A DNA stretch of 6,688 nucleotides from Desulfobacterales bacterium (lineage in GTDB: Bacteria; Desulfobacterota; DSM-4660; Desulfatiglandales; B25-G16), in the NCBI GenBank assembly GCA_013375335.1, contig JABXJZ010000078.1, positions 1 to 6,688 of the forward strand. The letters are read 5' to 3'. Under the pieces are notes generated by a model. It was not told where the DNA came from. It was given only the letters and a program-made list of their open reading frames with translations, and did no database searches. The translations under genes and the position numbers were made by a program. Positions 1-6,522 of this stretch are shown piece by piece (position 1 is the first letter of the stretch; each line of letters starts with the position of its first letter).

Positions 1-968
1 CTCACTATACGCACAGCCTGGGAATCCCTGAGTTGAGGGAGGCCATCTGCTACCGCTATATGGGCAAGTATGGTGTTCAAATACACCCTGATCAAGTCAT
101 AGTAACCTCTGGTACGTCGCCGGGAATGTTGCTGATCTTCTCGGCCCTATTGGAAAATGGAGATGAAATCATCGTCTCCAATCCGTACTATCCCTGCTAT
201 CCGAATATTATCAAGTACGTTGGTGGAAATTGCGTATTTGTAAAGGTCTATGAAGATGACGGGTTTCAATTTCGGCCAGACGAGGTTGCCCAAAAGATCT
301 CTCCCCACACAAAGGCAATCCTCATAAACTCTCCGTCAAATCCTACCGGAAATCTCCTCTCGGCTGAAAGGATGCAAAGGATAGCTGATCTTGGACCATA
401 TGTCATCTCTGATGAGATATATCATGGCCTGGTATATGAAGGCAAAGAGCATTCGATCCTGGAGTTTACAGATCGGGCATTTGTCTTGAATGGCTTCTCT
501 AAGCTCTATGCCATGACTGGATGGAGACTCGGATACGTGATTGCTCCAGAGGACTTTGTCAGGCCCATGCAAAAGATGCAACAGAACTTCTTTATCTCGG
601 CTGGCAGTGTCTCCCAGTGGGCAGGGCTCGCAGCCCTCACCGAAGCCCAGGGAGATATTGAGAGGATGAGATCCATCTACGATCAAAGGAGGCACTCCAT
701 GATTAAGGGGCTCAGGGAAGTTGGTTTTGGAATCAGTGTTGATCCTGTTGGCGCATTTTATATCCTGGCGAGGGCAAGGCATCTATCCAATAATTCCTAT
801 GAGCTGGCCTTTGAGATTCTTGAAAAGGCAGGAGTGGGCGTAGCGCCTGGGATTGATTTTGGAGCCAATGCCGAGGGATACCTCAGGTTCTCATATGCAA
901 ACTGCCTTGAGAATATCACCGAGGGGCTCCGAAGGATAGGGGAATTCCTAAAGGGGAGGAACCCCTAA
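1..968 (+). CDS. Class I/II PLP-dependent aminotransferase, 5'-truncated by window edge
   Basis: Fold-type I aminotransferase, probably acting on an amino acid and a 2-oxo acid in the cytoplasm; the substrate cannot be read from sequence. The reading frame is open from base 3 and its first residues (HYTHSLGIPELREAI) already match the family, so the TTG at 33 is internal and the true start lies upstream. 321 residues are present; members usually have about 380-400, so roughly 65-75 are missing. Visible motifs, in window residue numbers: cofactor phosphate-side SGTSPGM at 36-42, NSPSNPTG at 109-116, SDEIY with the pyridine-N Asp at 136-140, the Schiff-base lysine in NGFSKLYAMTGWRLGY (Lys167, codon 501-503), and the carboxylate-binding Arg295 in LRFSYAN. 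It looks catalytically intact. It resembles the aspartate/aromatic aminotransferase group and not the DegT/DnrJ/EryC1 sugar aminotransferases. It converges on the NtrX-like gene and their stop codons overlap. Confidence 0.93.
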   Translation, partial: HYTHSLGIPELREAICYRYMGKYGVQIHPDQVIVTSGTSPGMLLIFSALLENGDEIIVSNPYYPCYPNIIKYVGGNCVFVKVYEDDGFQFRPDEVAQKISPHTKAILINSPSNPTGNLLSAERMQRIADLGPYVISDEIYHGLVYEGKEHSILEFTDRAFVLNGFSKLYAMTGWRLGYVIAPEDFVRPMQKMQQNFFISAGSVSQWAGLAALTEAQGDIERMRSIYDQRRHSMIKGLREVGFGISVDPVGAFYILARARHLSNNSYELAFEILEKAGVGVAPGIDFGANAEGYLRFSYANCLENITEGLRRIGEFLKGRNP

Positions 969-984
969 AGGCCATAGGCCTTTA
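952..984. terminator. Two adjacent hairpins at convergent gene ends, candidate bidirectional terminator
   Basis: Hairpin A (952-966) pairs AGGGG with CCCCT around a 5-base loop. Hairpin B (966-984) pairs TAAAGGCC with GGCCTTTA around the loop ATA, a perfect 8-bp stem. On the plus strand hairpin B begins at the aminotransferase stop codon and runs into TTTATCTTCTT (981-991), a U-rich tail typical of an intrinsic terminator. On the minus strand hairpin B covers the last codons of the NtrX-like gene, and hairpin A follows with only a short T run. Termination of the aminotransferase transcript is the stronger claim; termination of the lpx operon here is weaker. The structures were found by eye and no folding energy was computed. 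Confidence 0.45.
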
Positions 985-2317
985 TCTTCTTGTGGAGATT
1001 GCTTCTCTCCACCCCTATAGCCTCGGCTGTCTTGCTAATATTCCCCCCAAACTGTTTCAACTTACTGGTGATAAACGATCTCTCAAACGTCTCCCTGGCC
1101 TCCTTGAAGGTGTCAAAGGAAAAGAAGGACTCAACCCTAGTCTCTTCAATCCTGGATCTGTCAAACGGAGGAGGTATATCTTTCGCATGAATTGCCTTAC
1201 CTGGGCACATAATAACCATCCTTTCTATCAGATTCCTAAGTTCCCTCACATTGCCCGGCCAGCTGTACTTCTTCAGCAACTCCATGGCATCTGGACTTAG
1301 ATGTTTGCATTCCCCTTTGGTAGCAAGTGAAAACTCATTCAGAAATTCATCTACAAGCTCGGATATATCATCAACCCTCTCCCTCAAGGGAGGAACCCAA
1401 ATAGGTATAACGTTAAGGCGAAAGTAGAGATCTTCTCTGAATCTTCCCGTTACGATCTCTTCTTCCAAATTCTTGTTGGTTGCAACGATGACCCTGGTGT
1501 CAACCGTAATTGTGCGGTTGCCACCTACCCGCTCAAATCTCTGCTCCTGCAAAATCCGCAGTACCTTTGACTGGGCCTTTAGGCTCATATCCCCAATCTC
1601 GTCCAAGAATAGGGTTCCCTCATTAGCCTGATCAAACTTCCCCCTTTTCATTGTGGTAGCCCCGGTAAATGCACCCTTTTCGTGGCCAAAGAGCTCTGAT
1701 TCGATTAGATCCTCCGGTATAGCAGCACAATTAACCTCAACGAACGGTTTGGTGCTCCGCTTGCTTAATCGGTGTATTGTGTGGGCCACTAGCTCCTTAC
1801 CGGTTCCATTTTCTCCAACAATGAGAACCCATGCATTAGTTGGGGCAACTACCTTAATTTGTTCCTTTAAGTGGGTAATAGCCCTGCTATGTCCGCCTAT
1901 CTGATACCTCTGTCGCTCTCTCTCCCTGAACAGATCGAGCTCCGCTTCAAGCCTGTTGTAGTTCAATGCATTGTTTACCGATAAGAGGACCTTCTCTAGC
2001 GAAAGAGGCTTTTCAATAAAGTCATAGGCACCCAATTTCGTCGCCTTAACCGCAGTTTCTATTGTGCCGTGACCTGAGATCATAATTACCTGTAAGCTCG
2101 GATACAGTTCCCTGATCCGCTGCAGTGTTTCTATGCCGTCGATATCCGGCATCCAGATATCCAGTAACACGATATCCGGAATAGTTTCCTTTATTATATT
2201 CAACGCCCTCAAACCTCCATCGGCAGTAATGACCTCAAAGCCCTCATCACTAAGGATGCCGCATAAGGATTGAAGTATACTCGGCTCATCATCTACTATG
2301 AGTATGGTGCCTGCCAT
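965..2317 (-). CDS. NtrX-like sigma-54-dependent response regulator
   Basis: Two-component response regulator that, when phosphorylated, should remodel sigma-54 RNA polymerase at its promoters. 450 residues, full length for the family. Receiver domain, about 1-120: acidic pair D9/D10, phosphoacceptor D53 (LLDIWMPD), S81, and K103 in FIEKP. AAA+ domain, about 141-370: Walker A GENGTGKE 168-175, sigma-54-contacting GAFTGA 215-220, Walker B LFLDE 236-240, FREDLYFRL 293-301 with the arginine-finger region, and WPGNVREL 353-360. C-terminal Fis-type helix-turn-helix about 424-450 (GGNISKTAEAIGVERSNLHKK). The stretches VIMISGHGTIETAVKATKLG and the C-terminal FKEARETFER are closer to NtrX than to NtrC or AtoC. 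The start MAGTILIVDDE is canonical for the receiver fold; the ribosome site is weak. It begins 4 bases after lpxB, so it is probably co-transcribed with the lipid A genes. No histidine kinase (NtrY-like) is present. The exact regulon is unknown. Confidence 0.93.
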   Translation of the reverse strand: MAGTILIVDDEPSILQSLCGILSDEGFEVITADGGLRALNIIKETIPDIVLLDIWMPDIDGIETLQRIRELYPSLQVIMISGHGTIETAVKATKLGAYDFIEKPLSLEKVLLSVNNALNYNRLEAELDLFRERERQRYQIGGHSRAITHLKEQIKVVAPTNAWVLIVGENGTGKELVAHTIHRLSKRSTKPFVEVNCAAIPEDLIESELFGHEKGAFTGATTMKRGKFDQANEGTLFLDEIGDMSLKAQSKVLRILQEQRFERVGGNRTITVDTRVIVATNKNLEEEIVTGRFREDLYFRLNVIPIWVPPLRERVDDISELVDEFLNEFSLATKGECKHLSPDAMELLKKYSWPGNVRELRNLIERMVIMCPGKAIHAKDIPPPFDRSRIEETRVESFFSFDTFKEARETFERSFITSKLKQFGGNISKTAEAIGVERSNLHKKIKAYGL

Positions 2318-2321
2318 AAGC

Positions 2322-3467
2322 TTACAGCCCCATCATCTCCCCTGCAATGGAGGCAGCTCTTCTGGAAGCGCCACCTTGACCGAGTTGCTCCCTTATCGAC
2401 CGTAACTGCCCTTTCATTTCTGCTCTTAACCCATTATTCTTGAGGATGGCTAAGGCCTCTTCTGCCAGACGAAAGGCAGTTGCCTCGCCCTGAATCAATT
2501 CCGGAACTATAGTCCTTCCAGCAATTAAGTTCACCAGGCCGATGTGAGATACCTTTGCGAGGAATCTGCCGAGAATATAGCTCAACGGGGATACCTTATA
2601 TGCTATTATCATCGGCGTCTCCATTATAGCTGCCTCTAGGGTAGCAGTCCCAGAGGCAACTAGGGCCACATCAGCAATCTTCAGTAGCTCTTTTGTGTCA
2701 GATCTTCCAATTGTCACATCTATCGTGGCATTTTCTACATAGGGCTTGACCACATCCTCCCTCACGGTAGATGCTAACGGCAAGATGCAGTGAAGACGAG
2801 GATAATAGTGGGAAATGATTTCAGCTGCACCGATCATTGCTGGCATCATTCTCACAACCTCCTCAGCCCTGCTCCCAGGAAGCAACCCAAGGATAGGTCC
2901 CTTCTCATGACTAATGCCCAAACCCTCCCTGATCTTGCTCTTGGCCCTTCTGGGTAAGGGCAGATCCATGAGCGGATGACCCACGTACTCAACTGGAAGT
3001 CCAAACCTCTGGTAGAATTCCTCCTCGAAGGGGAGGATAACCGCGACCCGGTCCACCCTCCTAGCTATCTTTCTGACCCTCCCTCGCCACCAGGCCCATA
3101 CCTGGGGAGGAATATAGTAAAGTACTGGGATACCAAGAACGCGGGCTTTTTTGGCTAAATTTAGATTGAACCCTGGATAGTCAATAAGGATCAAGAGATC
3201 CGGAGGACTACTCCTTAATGAGGTCTTCAATTCCCTCAAGGCCCGAAAGATATACCCAATTCTGGGTATGATCTCCGTCATCCCCACCACGGCCATGGCT
3301 GACAGCTGAAACAGAACCCTGACACCAACTTTCTTCATCTCCGGGCCACCAAGGCCAAAAAATCTCAGGTCCGGGGCCAGCCTCTTCATTTCCAAGACCA
3401 AATGGGCACCGTAGAGATCTCCTGAGGCCTCTCCTGCTATGATCATTACGCTTTTTGTCGCGCTCAA
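2322..3467 (-). CDS. lpxB: Lipid-A-disaccharide synthase LpxB
   Basis: Glycosyltransferase family 19, peripheral on the inner membrane. It condenses UDP-2,3-diacylglucosamine with lipid X, forming the beta-1,6 lipid A disaccharide and releasing UDP. 381 residues, normal for the family. Signatures: AGEASGDLYGAHL at 11-23, the FFGLGGPEM segment at 36-44, DYPGFNLNLA at 96-105, YIPPQVWAWWRGR at 118-130, YVGHPLMD at 161-168, GLLPGSRAEEV at 194-204, and the nucleotide-binding ASGTATLEAAIMETP at 271-285, followed by LVNLIAGRTIVPELIQ at 311-326. The start used is TTG at 3467, one base after the oxidoreductase stop (TGAATTG). An in-frame ATG at 3446 (codon 8) would also retain the AGEASGD motif. Upstream of the TTG there is GGGGAAG (3481-3487, minus) 13 bases away; the ATG has no visible ribosome site. 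Both fit the family and I cannot decide. It is followed closely by the NtrX-like gene. Confidence 0.97.
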   Translation of the reverse strand: MSATKSVMIIAGEASGDLYGAHLVLEMKRLAPDLRFFGLGGPEMKKVGVRVLFQLSAMAVVGMTEIIPRIGYIFRALRELKTSLRSSPPDLLILIDYPGFNLNLAKKARVLGIPVLYYIPPQVWAWWRGRVRKIARRVDRVAVILPFEEEFYQRFGLPVEYVGHPLMDLPLPRRAKSKIREGLGISHEKGPILGLLPGSRAEEVVRMMPAMIGAAEIISHYYPRLHCILPLASTVREDVVKPYVENATIDVTIGRSDTKELLKIADVALVASGTATLEAAIMETPMIIAYKVSPLSYILGRFLAKVSHIGLVNLIAGRTIVPELIQGEATAFRLAEEALAILKNNGLRAEMKGQLRSIREQLGQGGASRRAASIAGEMMGL

Positions 3468-3468
3468 T

Positions 3469-4425
3469 TCAGGAAGTTATCTTCCCCTTTCTCTTTATCT
3501 GGTCAATGATAGAGAGGGCAACAGCCAGGGCCTTTTTCCCATCGTCTCCAGAGACCTTAGGCTCTGTTCCATTTCTTATAGCCCCCACGAAGGATCTAAT
3601 CTGATCGGCCAGGGGGTCACTATCGGGAAATTCCTCCTCCTTATGGACTATCGGGGAGAGGTCGGAAGGATTTCTCCTATCCCCTTTGATATGGGTTACA
3701 CTGATCTTTCTCCTGCCGTAATCAACTGATATGTAGCTATCAGGTTGCAGGACCCGAATCATCCTGAGGGATTCATGGGAGACGCGGCTTGCCGTTAAAT
3801 TTGCTATGGTACCATTGCCAAATGTAATCCTAACGTTAGCAATATCTATCTTATCGGTTATAACAGGCATACCAACCGCCTCTACCTCCTCAATCCTCGA
3901 ATTTACGAGGTGCACGACGATATCCAGATCGTGGATCATGAGGTCTAAGATCACATCCACATCCGTCCCTCTGTTGGTGAAGAAGTTAAGCCGCTGAGAT
4001 TCAATGAAAACAGGCTTGGAGAGCAACAACCGCATCTTAACTACTGCGGGATTAAAGCGTTCTATGTGTCCTATCTGTAAGATGGCCTTGTTTCTCTTTG
4101 CGATTTCTATCAGCCTATCAGCATCCCCCAGTTCGAGGGTGATGGGTTTCTCAATTAACAGATGTGTGCCATGGGCCAAGATATCATGTCCAATTTCATA
4201 GTGGAATGCAGCTGGAACTGCCAAACTGAGGCCATCTACGTGAGGAAGCAGCTCGGTATGGCTATGGTAACCCTTGGTGTTATACCTGCGAGCTACATCC
4301 TTTGCCCTTTGGAAAGCTATGTCGGCAACCCCAACCAGGTCAATATCCTCCATAGAGGCATACTTCTGGGCATGTAACTCGCCTACATGGCCTACACCGA
4401 CGACGCCCAATCGCAATCTTCCCAT
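3469..4425 (-). CDS. Gfo/Idh/MocA-family NAD(P)-dependent oxidoreductase in the lpx cluster
   Basis: Predicted cytoplasmic sugar or nucleotide-sugar dehydrogenase. 318 residues, typical of the family. The N-terminal Rossmann half starts with the dinucleotide-binding loop GVVGVGHVGELHA (7-19). It is followed by the family's EKP motif (92-94, K93 the expected catalytic lysine) and by QIGHIERFNP (117-126). The C-terminal alpha/beta half carries DLMIHDLDIV (161-170), whose Asp/His pair matches the family active site. It lies between lpxI and lpxB, 22 bases after lpxI and 1 base before lpxB, so it is surely in the same transcript. A GGGGAAG ribosome site sits 7 bases before the ATG. In Acidithiobacillus ferrooxidans, GnnA of this same family oxidises the 3-OH of UDP-GlcNAc and is encoded between lpxA and lpxB together with the aminotransferase GnnB. 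No GnnB is visible here, so a GnnA role is possible but unproven. Family call very sure, substrate unknown. Confidence 0.92.
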   Translation of the reverse strand: MGRLRLGVVGVGHVGELHAQKYASMEDIDLVGVADIAFQRAKDVARRYNTKGYHSHTELLPHVDGLSLAVPAAFHYEIGHDILAHGTHLLIEKPITLELGDADRLIEIAKRNKAILQIGHIERFNPAVVKMRLLLSKPVFIESQRLNFFTNRGTDVDVILDLMIHDLDIVVHLVNSRIEEVEAVGMPVITDKIDIANVRITFGNGTIANLTASRVSHESLRMIRVLQPDSYISVDYGRRKISVTHIKGDRRNPSDLSPIVHKEEEFPDSDPLADQIRSFVGAIRNGTEPKVSGDDGKKALAVALSIIDQIKRKGKITS

Positions 4426-4447
4426 ACGCTCGCTTCCCCGGTCGACA

Positions 4448-5248
4448 TCACCTCGACACTATGGCAATGCCGTTCTTGTTTGCCAGCCCTATCATCTCCT
4501 GCCTGTCAAAGATAAGGGTTTTACCTGCTTCAATTGCCAGAACAGATGCTTTCACCCTTGACATGACCCCAATGGTGTTAAGGCCGACGGCAGGCAGATC
4601 AAACCTCAGGTCCTGATTGGGCTTACTGACCTTAACAACCACCGCACCTTCCTTGGCTAATTCCCCTCCCCTTGCTATTGTCTTATCGGTCCCCTCTATG
4701 GCCTCTACTGCCAGGACTGTCCTTCTGCTGACCACAACACAATGCCCTATATCCAGGTCACCCAGCTGCTTGGCCACCATCCAGCCAAATTCTATGCCCT
4801 CCACCTCCTCCTTGCTCGGCCCTCTTTTCGTGAGACAGCCCGGCGGCGCCAGTAGTTCCGGGAGGTACGTAGTAGAACTCACAACGGCTATTCCCTCTCT
4901 TTCAAGCTCCCTGGCCACAGCCCTCAAGATGTCATCATCATGGAAAACTAACAGCTTTCCAGCGATAGCCAGCCCTTTTAGATCGAACCGTACATTGTCA
5001 AACATCTTGACCTTGGTAATTGCACCTGCCATCAGGACCTGTCTTACCCCCCTCGACTTGAAGGCACTGAGCAAATGACCAAATTGACCAAGCCCTATCC
5101 AGGTAATCTCATCCACCCTATTAGCCAACTCCGGCATGGTCTCGCCCTTGTGTGCCACGGCAATTACCTTCAACCCCCTTCTCCTGGCCGACTCAGCTAT
5201 CAAAAGGGGGAACCTTCCGCCCCCCGCTATAAGTCCTATCCTATCCAT
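4448..5248 (-). CDS. lpxI: UDP-2,3-diacylglucosamine pyrophosphatase LpxI
   Basis: Hydrolyses UDP-2,3-diacylglucosamine to 2,3-diacylglucosamine 1-phosphate (lipid X) and UMP, the fourth step of lipid A synthesis. It replaces LpxH, to which it is unrelated. 266 residues, usual for the family formerly called DUF1009. The N-terminal domain opens with the hallmark GLIAGGGRFP (5-14). GAITKVKMFD lies at 75-84 and HDDDILR at 103-109. The C-terminal domain has VEAIEGTDKTI (181-191), GAVVVKVSKPNQD (201-213) and FDLPAVG (216-222). D217 there corresponds to the catalytic Asp of the Caulobacter enzyme (my alignment by eye). The C-terminal VLAIEAGKTLIFDR (236-249) is also conserved. The ATG at 5248 gives the canonical N-terminus, but no Shine-Dalgarno sequence precedes it; the upstream bases belong to a heptad repeat. 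The enzyme appears intact. Confidence 0.95.
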   Translation of the reverse strand: MDRIGLIAGGGRFPLLIAESARRRGLKVIAVAHKGETMPELANRVDEITWIGLGQFGHLLSAFKSRGVRQVLMAGAITKVKMFDNVRFDLKGLAIAGKLLVFHDDDILRAVARELEREGIAVVSSTTYLPELLAPPGCLTKRGPSKEEVEGIEFGWMVAKQLGDLDIGHCVVVSRRTVLAVEAIEGTDKTIARGGELAKEGAVVVKVSKPNQDLRFDLPAVGLNTIGVMSRVKASVLAIEAGKTLIFDRQEMIGLANKNGIAIVSR

Positions 5249-5252
5249 TTTG

Positions 5253-5294
5253 AACTGACTATTGACAATTGTCGATTTTCAATTGTCCGTTGTC
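5253..5294 (-). repeat. Degenerate 7-base tandem repeat, consensus GACAATT, six units
   Basis: Read on the minus strand, the lpxA-lpxI spacer divides into six consecutive 7-base units. The units at 5281-5287 and 5267-5273 are exactly GACAATT; the other four each differ from it at two positions. The first unit begins on the last base of the lpxA stop codon, and the last ends four bases before the lpxI start codon. The array also contains the 10-bp palindrome GACAATTGTC (5264-5273) and a direct repeat of CAATTGTC (5266-5273 and 5280-5287, plus strand). Short degenerate heptad arrays occur between genes in several bacterial groups; their role is generally unclear. It could be a selfish simple repeat or a binding or structural site. 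Confidence 0.6.
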
Positions 5295-6073
5295 TACCTC
5301 ACAACACCCCTTTTCGAGTTGCCCAAGAATTCAAGGAGTATTTCCAACTCCTCAAAAGGGGCTATCTCCGTCCGCACCCTTTCCAGTGCCTCACTAAACA
5401 GGAGACGATCACGCCATATAATCTTGTAGGCCTTTTTTAGCCCCTCTATCTTTTCTTGAGGAAATCCCTGCCTTCTAAGGCCTATCTGATTTAATCCATA
5501 CAGCTTGGCCCTGTCGCCAGCGGCCATCATGAAAGGGGGGATATCTTTGATAAGGGCCGATTTTCCCCCGACAAATGCGTAGGTCCCTATCCTGACAAAC
5601 TGATGTACAGCCACCAGACCCCCAATGATGGCGTAGTCACCTATCTCTATATGACCACCAAGGGTTGCGGCGTTTGACATGATAATGGAATTACCCAAGT
5701 TACAGTCATGGGCTATGTGGGCATAGGCCATGAGGTAATTCTTGTTCCCAACCCTTGTGACCCTCTCTTGCTTGGTCGTAGCTCGGTTAATGGTTACGAA
5801 CTCCCTTACTATATTTTCATCCCCAATAATGACCCTGGTTTCCTCACCCTGATACCCGATATCCTGGGGAGGTGAACCAATGGAGACAAAGGGGTAGATC
5901 CTATTCCTTTCCCCTATCTGCGTATTCCCATCGATAACTACATGGGAATCAATAATGGTATCGCTACCAACGGCCACCTTATCGCTTATGATCGAATATG
6001 GCCCGATCTTAACCCCGTCGGCTATCTCCGCCTTTGGGGATACTACCGCAGAGGGATGAATCTCTACTCCCAT
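5294..6073 (-). CDS. lpxA: Acyl-ACP--UDP-N-acetylglucosamine O-acyltransferase LpxA
   Basis: First step of lipid A synthesis: transfers a 3-hydroxyacyl chain from ACP to the 3-position of UDP-GlcNAc, as a cytoplasmic trimer. 259 residues, usual size. Residues 1-190 form a left-handed beta-helix of hexapeptide repeats (IHPSAVVSPKAEIADGVKIG at the start). The C-terminal helical part begins near 190 and includes GLNQIGLRRQGF. The catalytic histidine is H122 in AHIAHDC (E. coli H125). H141 (GGH) and H157 (VHQF) match E. coli H144 and H160. SPPQD at 67-71 is the conserved substrate-contact loop. The acyl-length ruler residue, Gly173 in E. coli, appears to be Gly170 here (VGGKSA). The ATG lies inside fabZ, giving a 10-base overlap. 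TAAGGCAG, a usable ribosome site, lies just upstream within fabZ. Tight coupling to fabZ is typical of lpxD-fabZ-lpxA clusters. Confidence 0.97.
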   Translation of the reverse strand: MGVEIHPSAVVSPKAEIADGVKIGPYSIISDKVAVGSDTIIDSHVVIDGNTQIGERNRIYPFVSIGSPPQDIGYQGEETRVIIGDENIVREFVTINRATTKQERVTRVGNKNYLMAYAHIAHDCNLGNSIIMSNAATLGGHIEIGDYAIIGGLVAVHQFVRIGTYAFVGGKSALIKDIPPFMMAAGDRAKLYGLNQIGLRRQGFPQEKIEGLKKAYKIIWRDRLLFSEALERVRTEIAPFEELEILLEFLGNSKRGVVR

Positions 6074-6522
6074 TTATTCTGCCTTATTGCAGCTACTAAC
6101 TCGGCTTCTGCAGCTATCGAATCACCTACCATGGCCTTGCCTTTCATCTTCCATATTCTGCTACCCTTTCTGATGGCAGCCAGTTCAAAGACGATCTGAT
6201 CACCGGGCAGGATCGGCTTCCTAAACCTTACCTTGTCCATAGCCACGAAGTAGATAGCATCGCTCTTTTTCTCCATACTCTCCGGTTCCGATAATCTGGC
6301 AAGTATTCCACCCACTTGGGCCATGGCCTCTATCACCAAAACGCCGGGCATAATGGGCTTTCCTGGAAAATGACCCTCAAAGAAGGGCTCATTTATGGTC
6401 ACGTTCTTGATCCCCACTATCCTCTCTCCTAGCTCAAGTTCCGTAATCATATCCACGAACAAAAACGGATGCCTATGGGGGAGTATCTTTATGATGTCCT
6501 TGTAGGTAAGGGGTAGATCCAT
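6064..6522 (-). CDS. fabZ: 3-hydroxyacyl-[acyl-carrier-protein] dehydratase FabZ
   Basis: Hot-dog fold dehydratase of type II fatty acid synthesis; converts (3R)-hydroxyacyl-ACP to trans-2-enoyl-ACP in the cytoplasm. It draws on the same 3-hydroxyacyl-ACP pool used by LpxA and LpxD, so its position sets the balance between phospholipid and lipid A. 152 residues, normal length. LPHRHPFLFVD is at 14-24. The catalytic histidine is H51 in FFEGHFPGKPIMPG (47-60) and the catalytic glutamate is E65 in LVIEAMAQ (62-69). The C-terminal strand (KVRFRKPILPGDQIVFE) is also conserved. The start ATG shares its A with the lpxD stop (TAATG). An AGGAG ribosome site lies at 6534-6538 (minus), 11 bases before the ATG inside lpxD. 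The stop overlaps the lpxA start region. Confidence 0.97.
   Translation of the reverse strand: MDLPLTYKDIIKILPHRHPFLFVDMITELELGERIVGIKNVTINEPFFEGHFPGKPIMPGVLVIEAMAQVGGILARLSEPESMEKKSDAIYFVAMDKVRFRKPILPGDQIVFELAAIRKGSRIWKMKGKAMVGDSIAAEAELVAAIRQNKWE

Noticed and set aside
336..782. 148-codon open frame on the minus strand opposite the aminotransferase
   Set aside because: It lies wholly within an intact aminotransferase coding region with strong motifs in the other frame; its predicted protein matches nothing I recognise.
1..968. The aminotransferase as a GnnB partner for the oxidoreductase
   Set aside because: GnnB belongs to the DegT/DnrJ/EryC1 group. This protein has class I/II amino acid aminotransferase motifs (NGFSKLYAMTGWRLGY, LRFSYAN) and is on the opposite strand, outside the operon.
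3439..3729. 96-codon plus-strand frame across the oxidoreductase-lpxB junction
   Set aside because: It is antisense to two conserved genes with no domain or initiation signal, so it is most simply a shadow frame.
4617..5078. 153-codon open frame on the plus strand opposite lpxI
   Set aside because: It is antisense to a well-conserved gene, its product is low-complexity Ser/Thr/Leu-rich with no recognisable domain, and no ribosome site was evident.
5264..5273. Palindrome GACAATTGTC as a specific operator
   Set aside because: It arises where two heptad units meet in the repeat, so it needs no separate explanation; no regulator in the window is known to bind it.
5253..5294. CRISPR array in the lpxA-lpxI spacer
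   Set aside because: Units are 7 bases, degenerate and directly adjacent with no spacers, and no cas genes are present.
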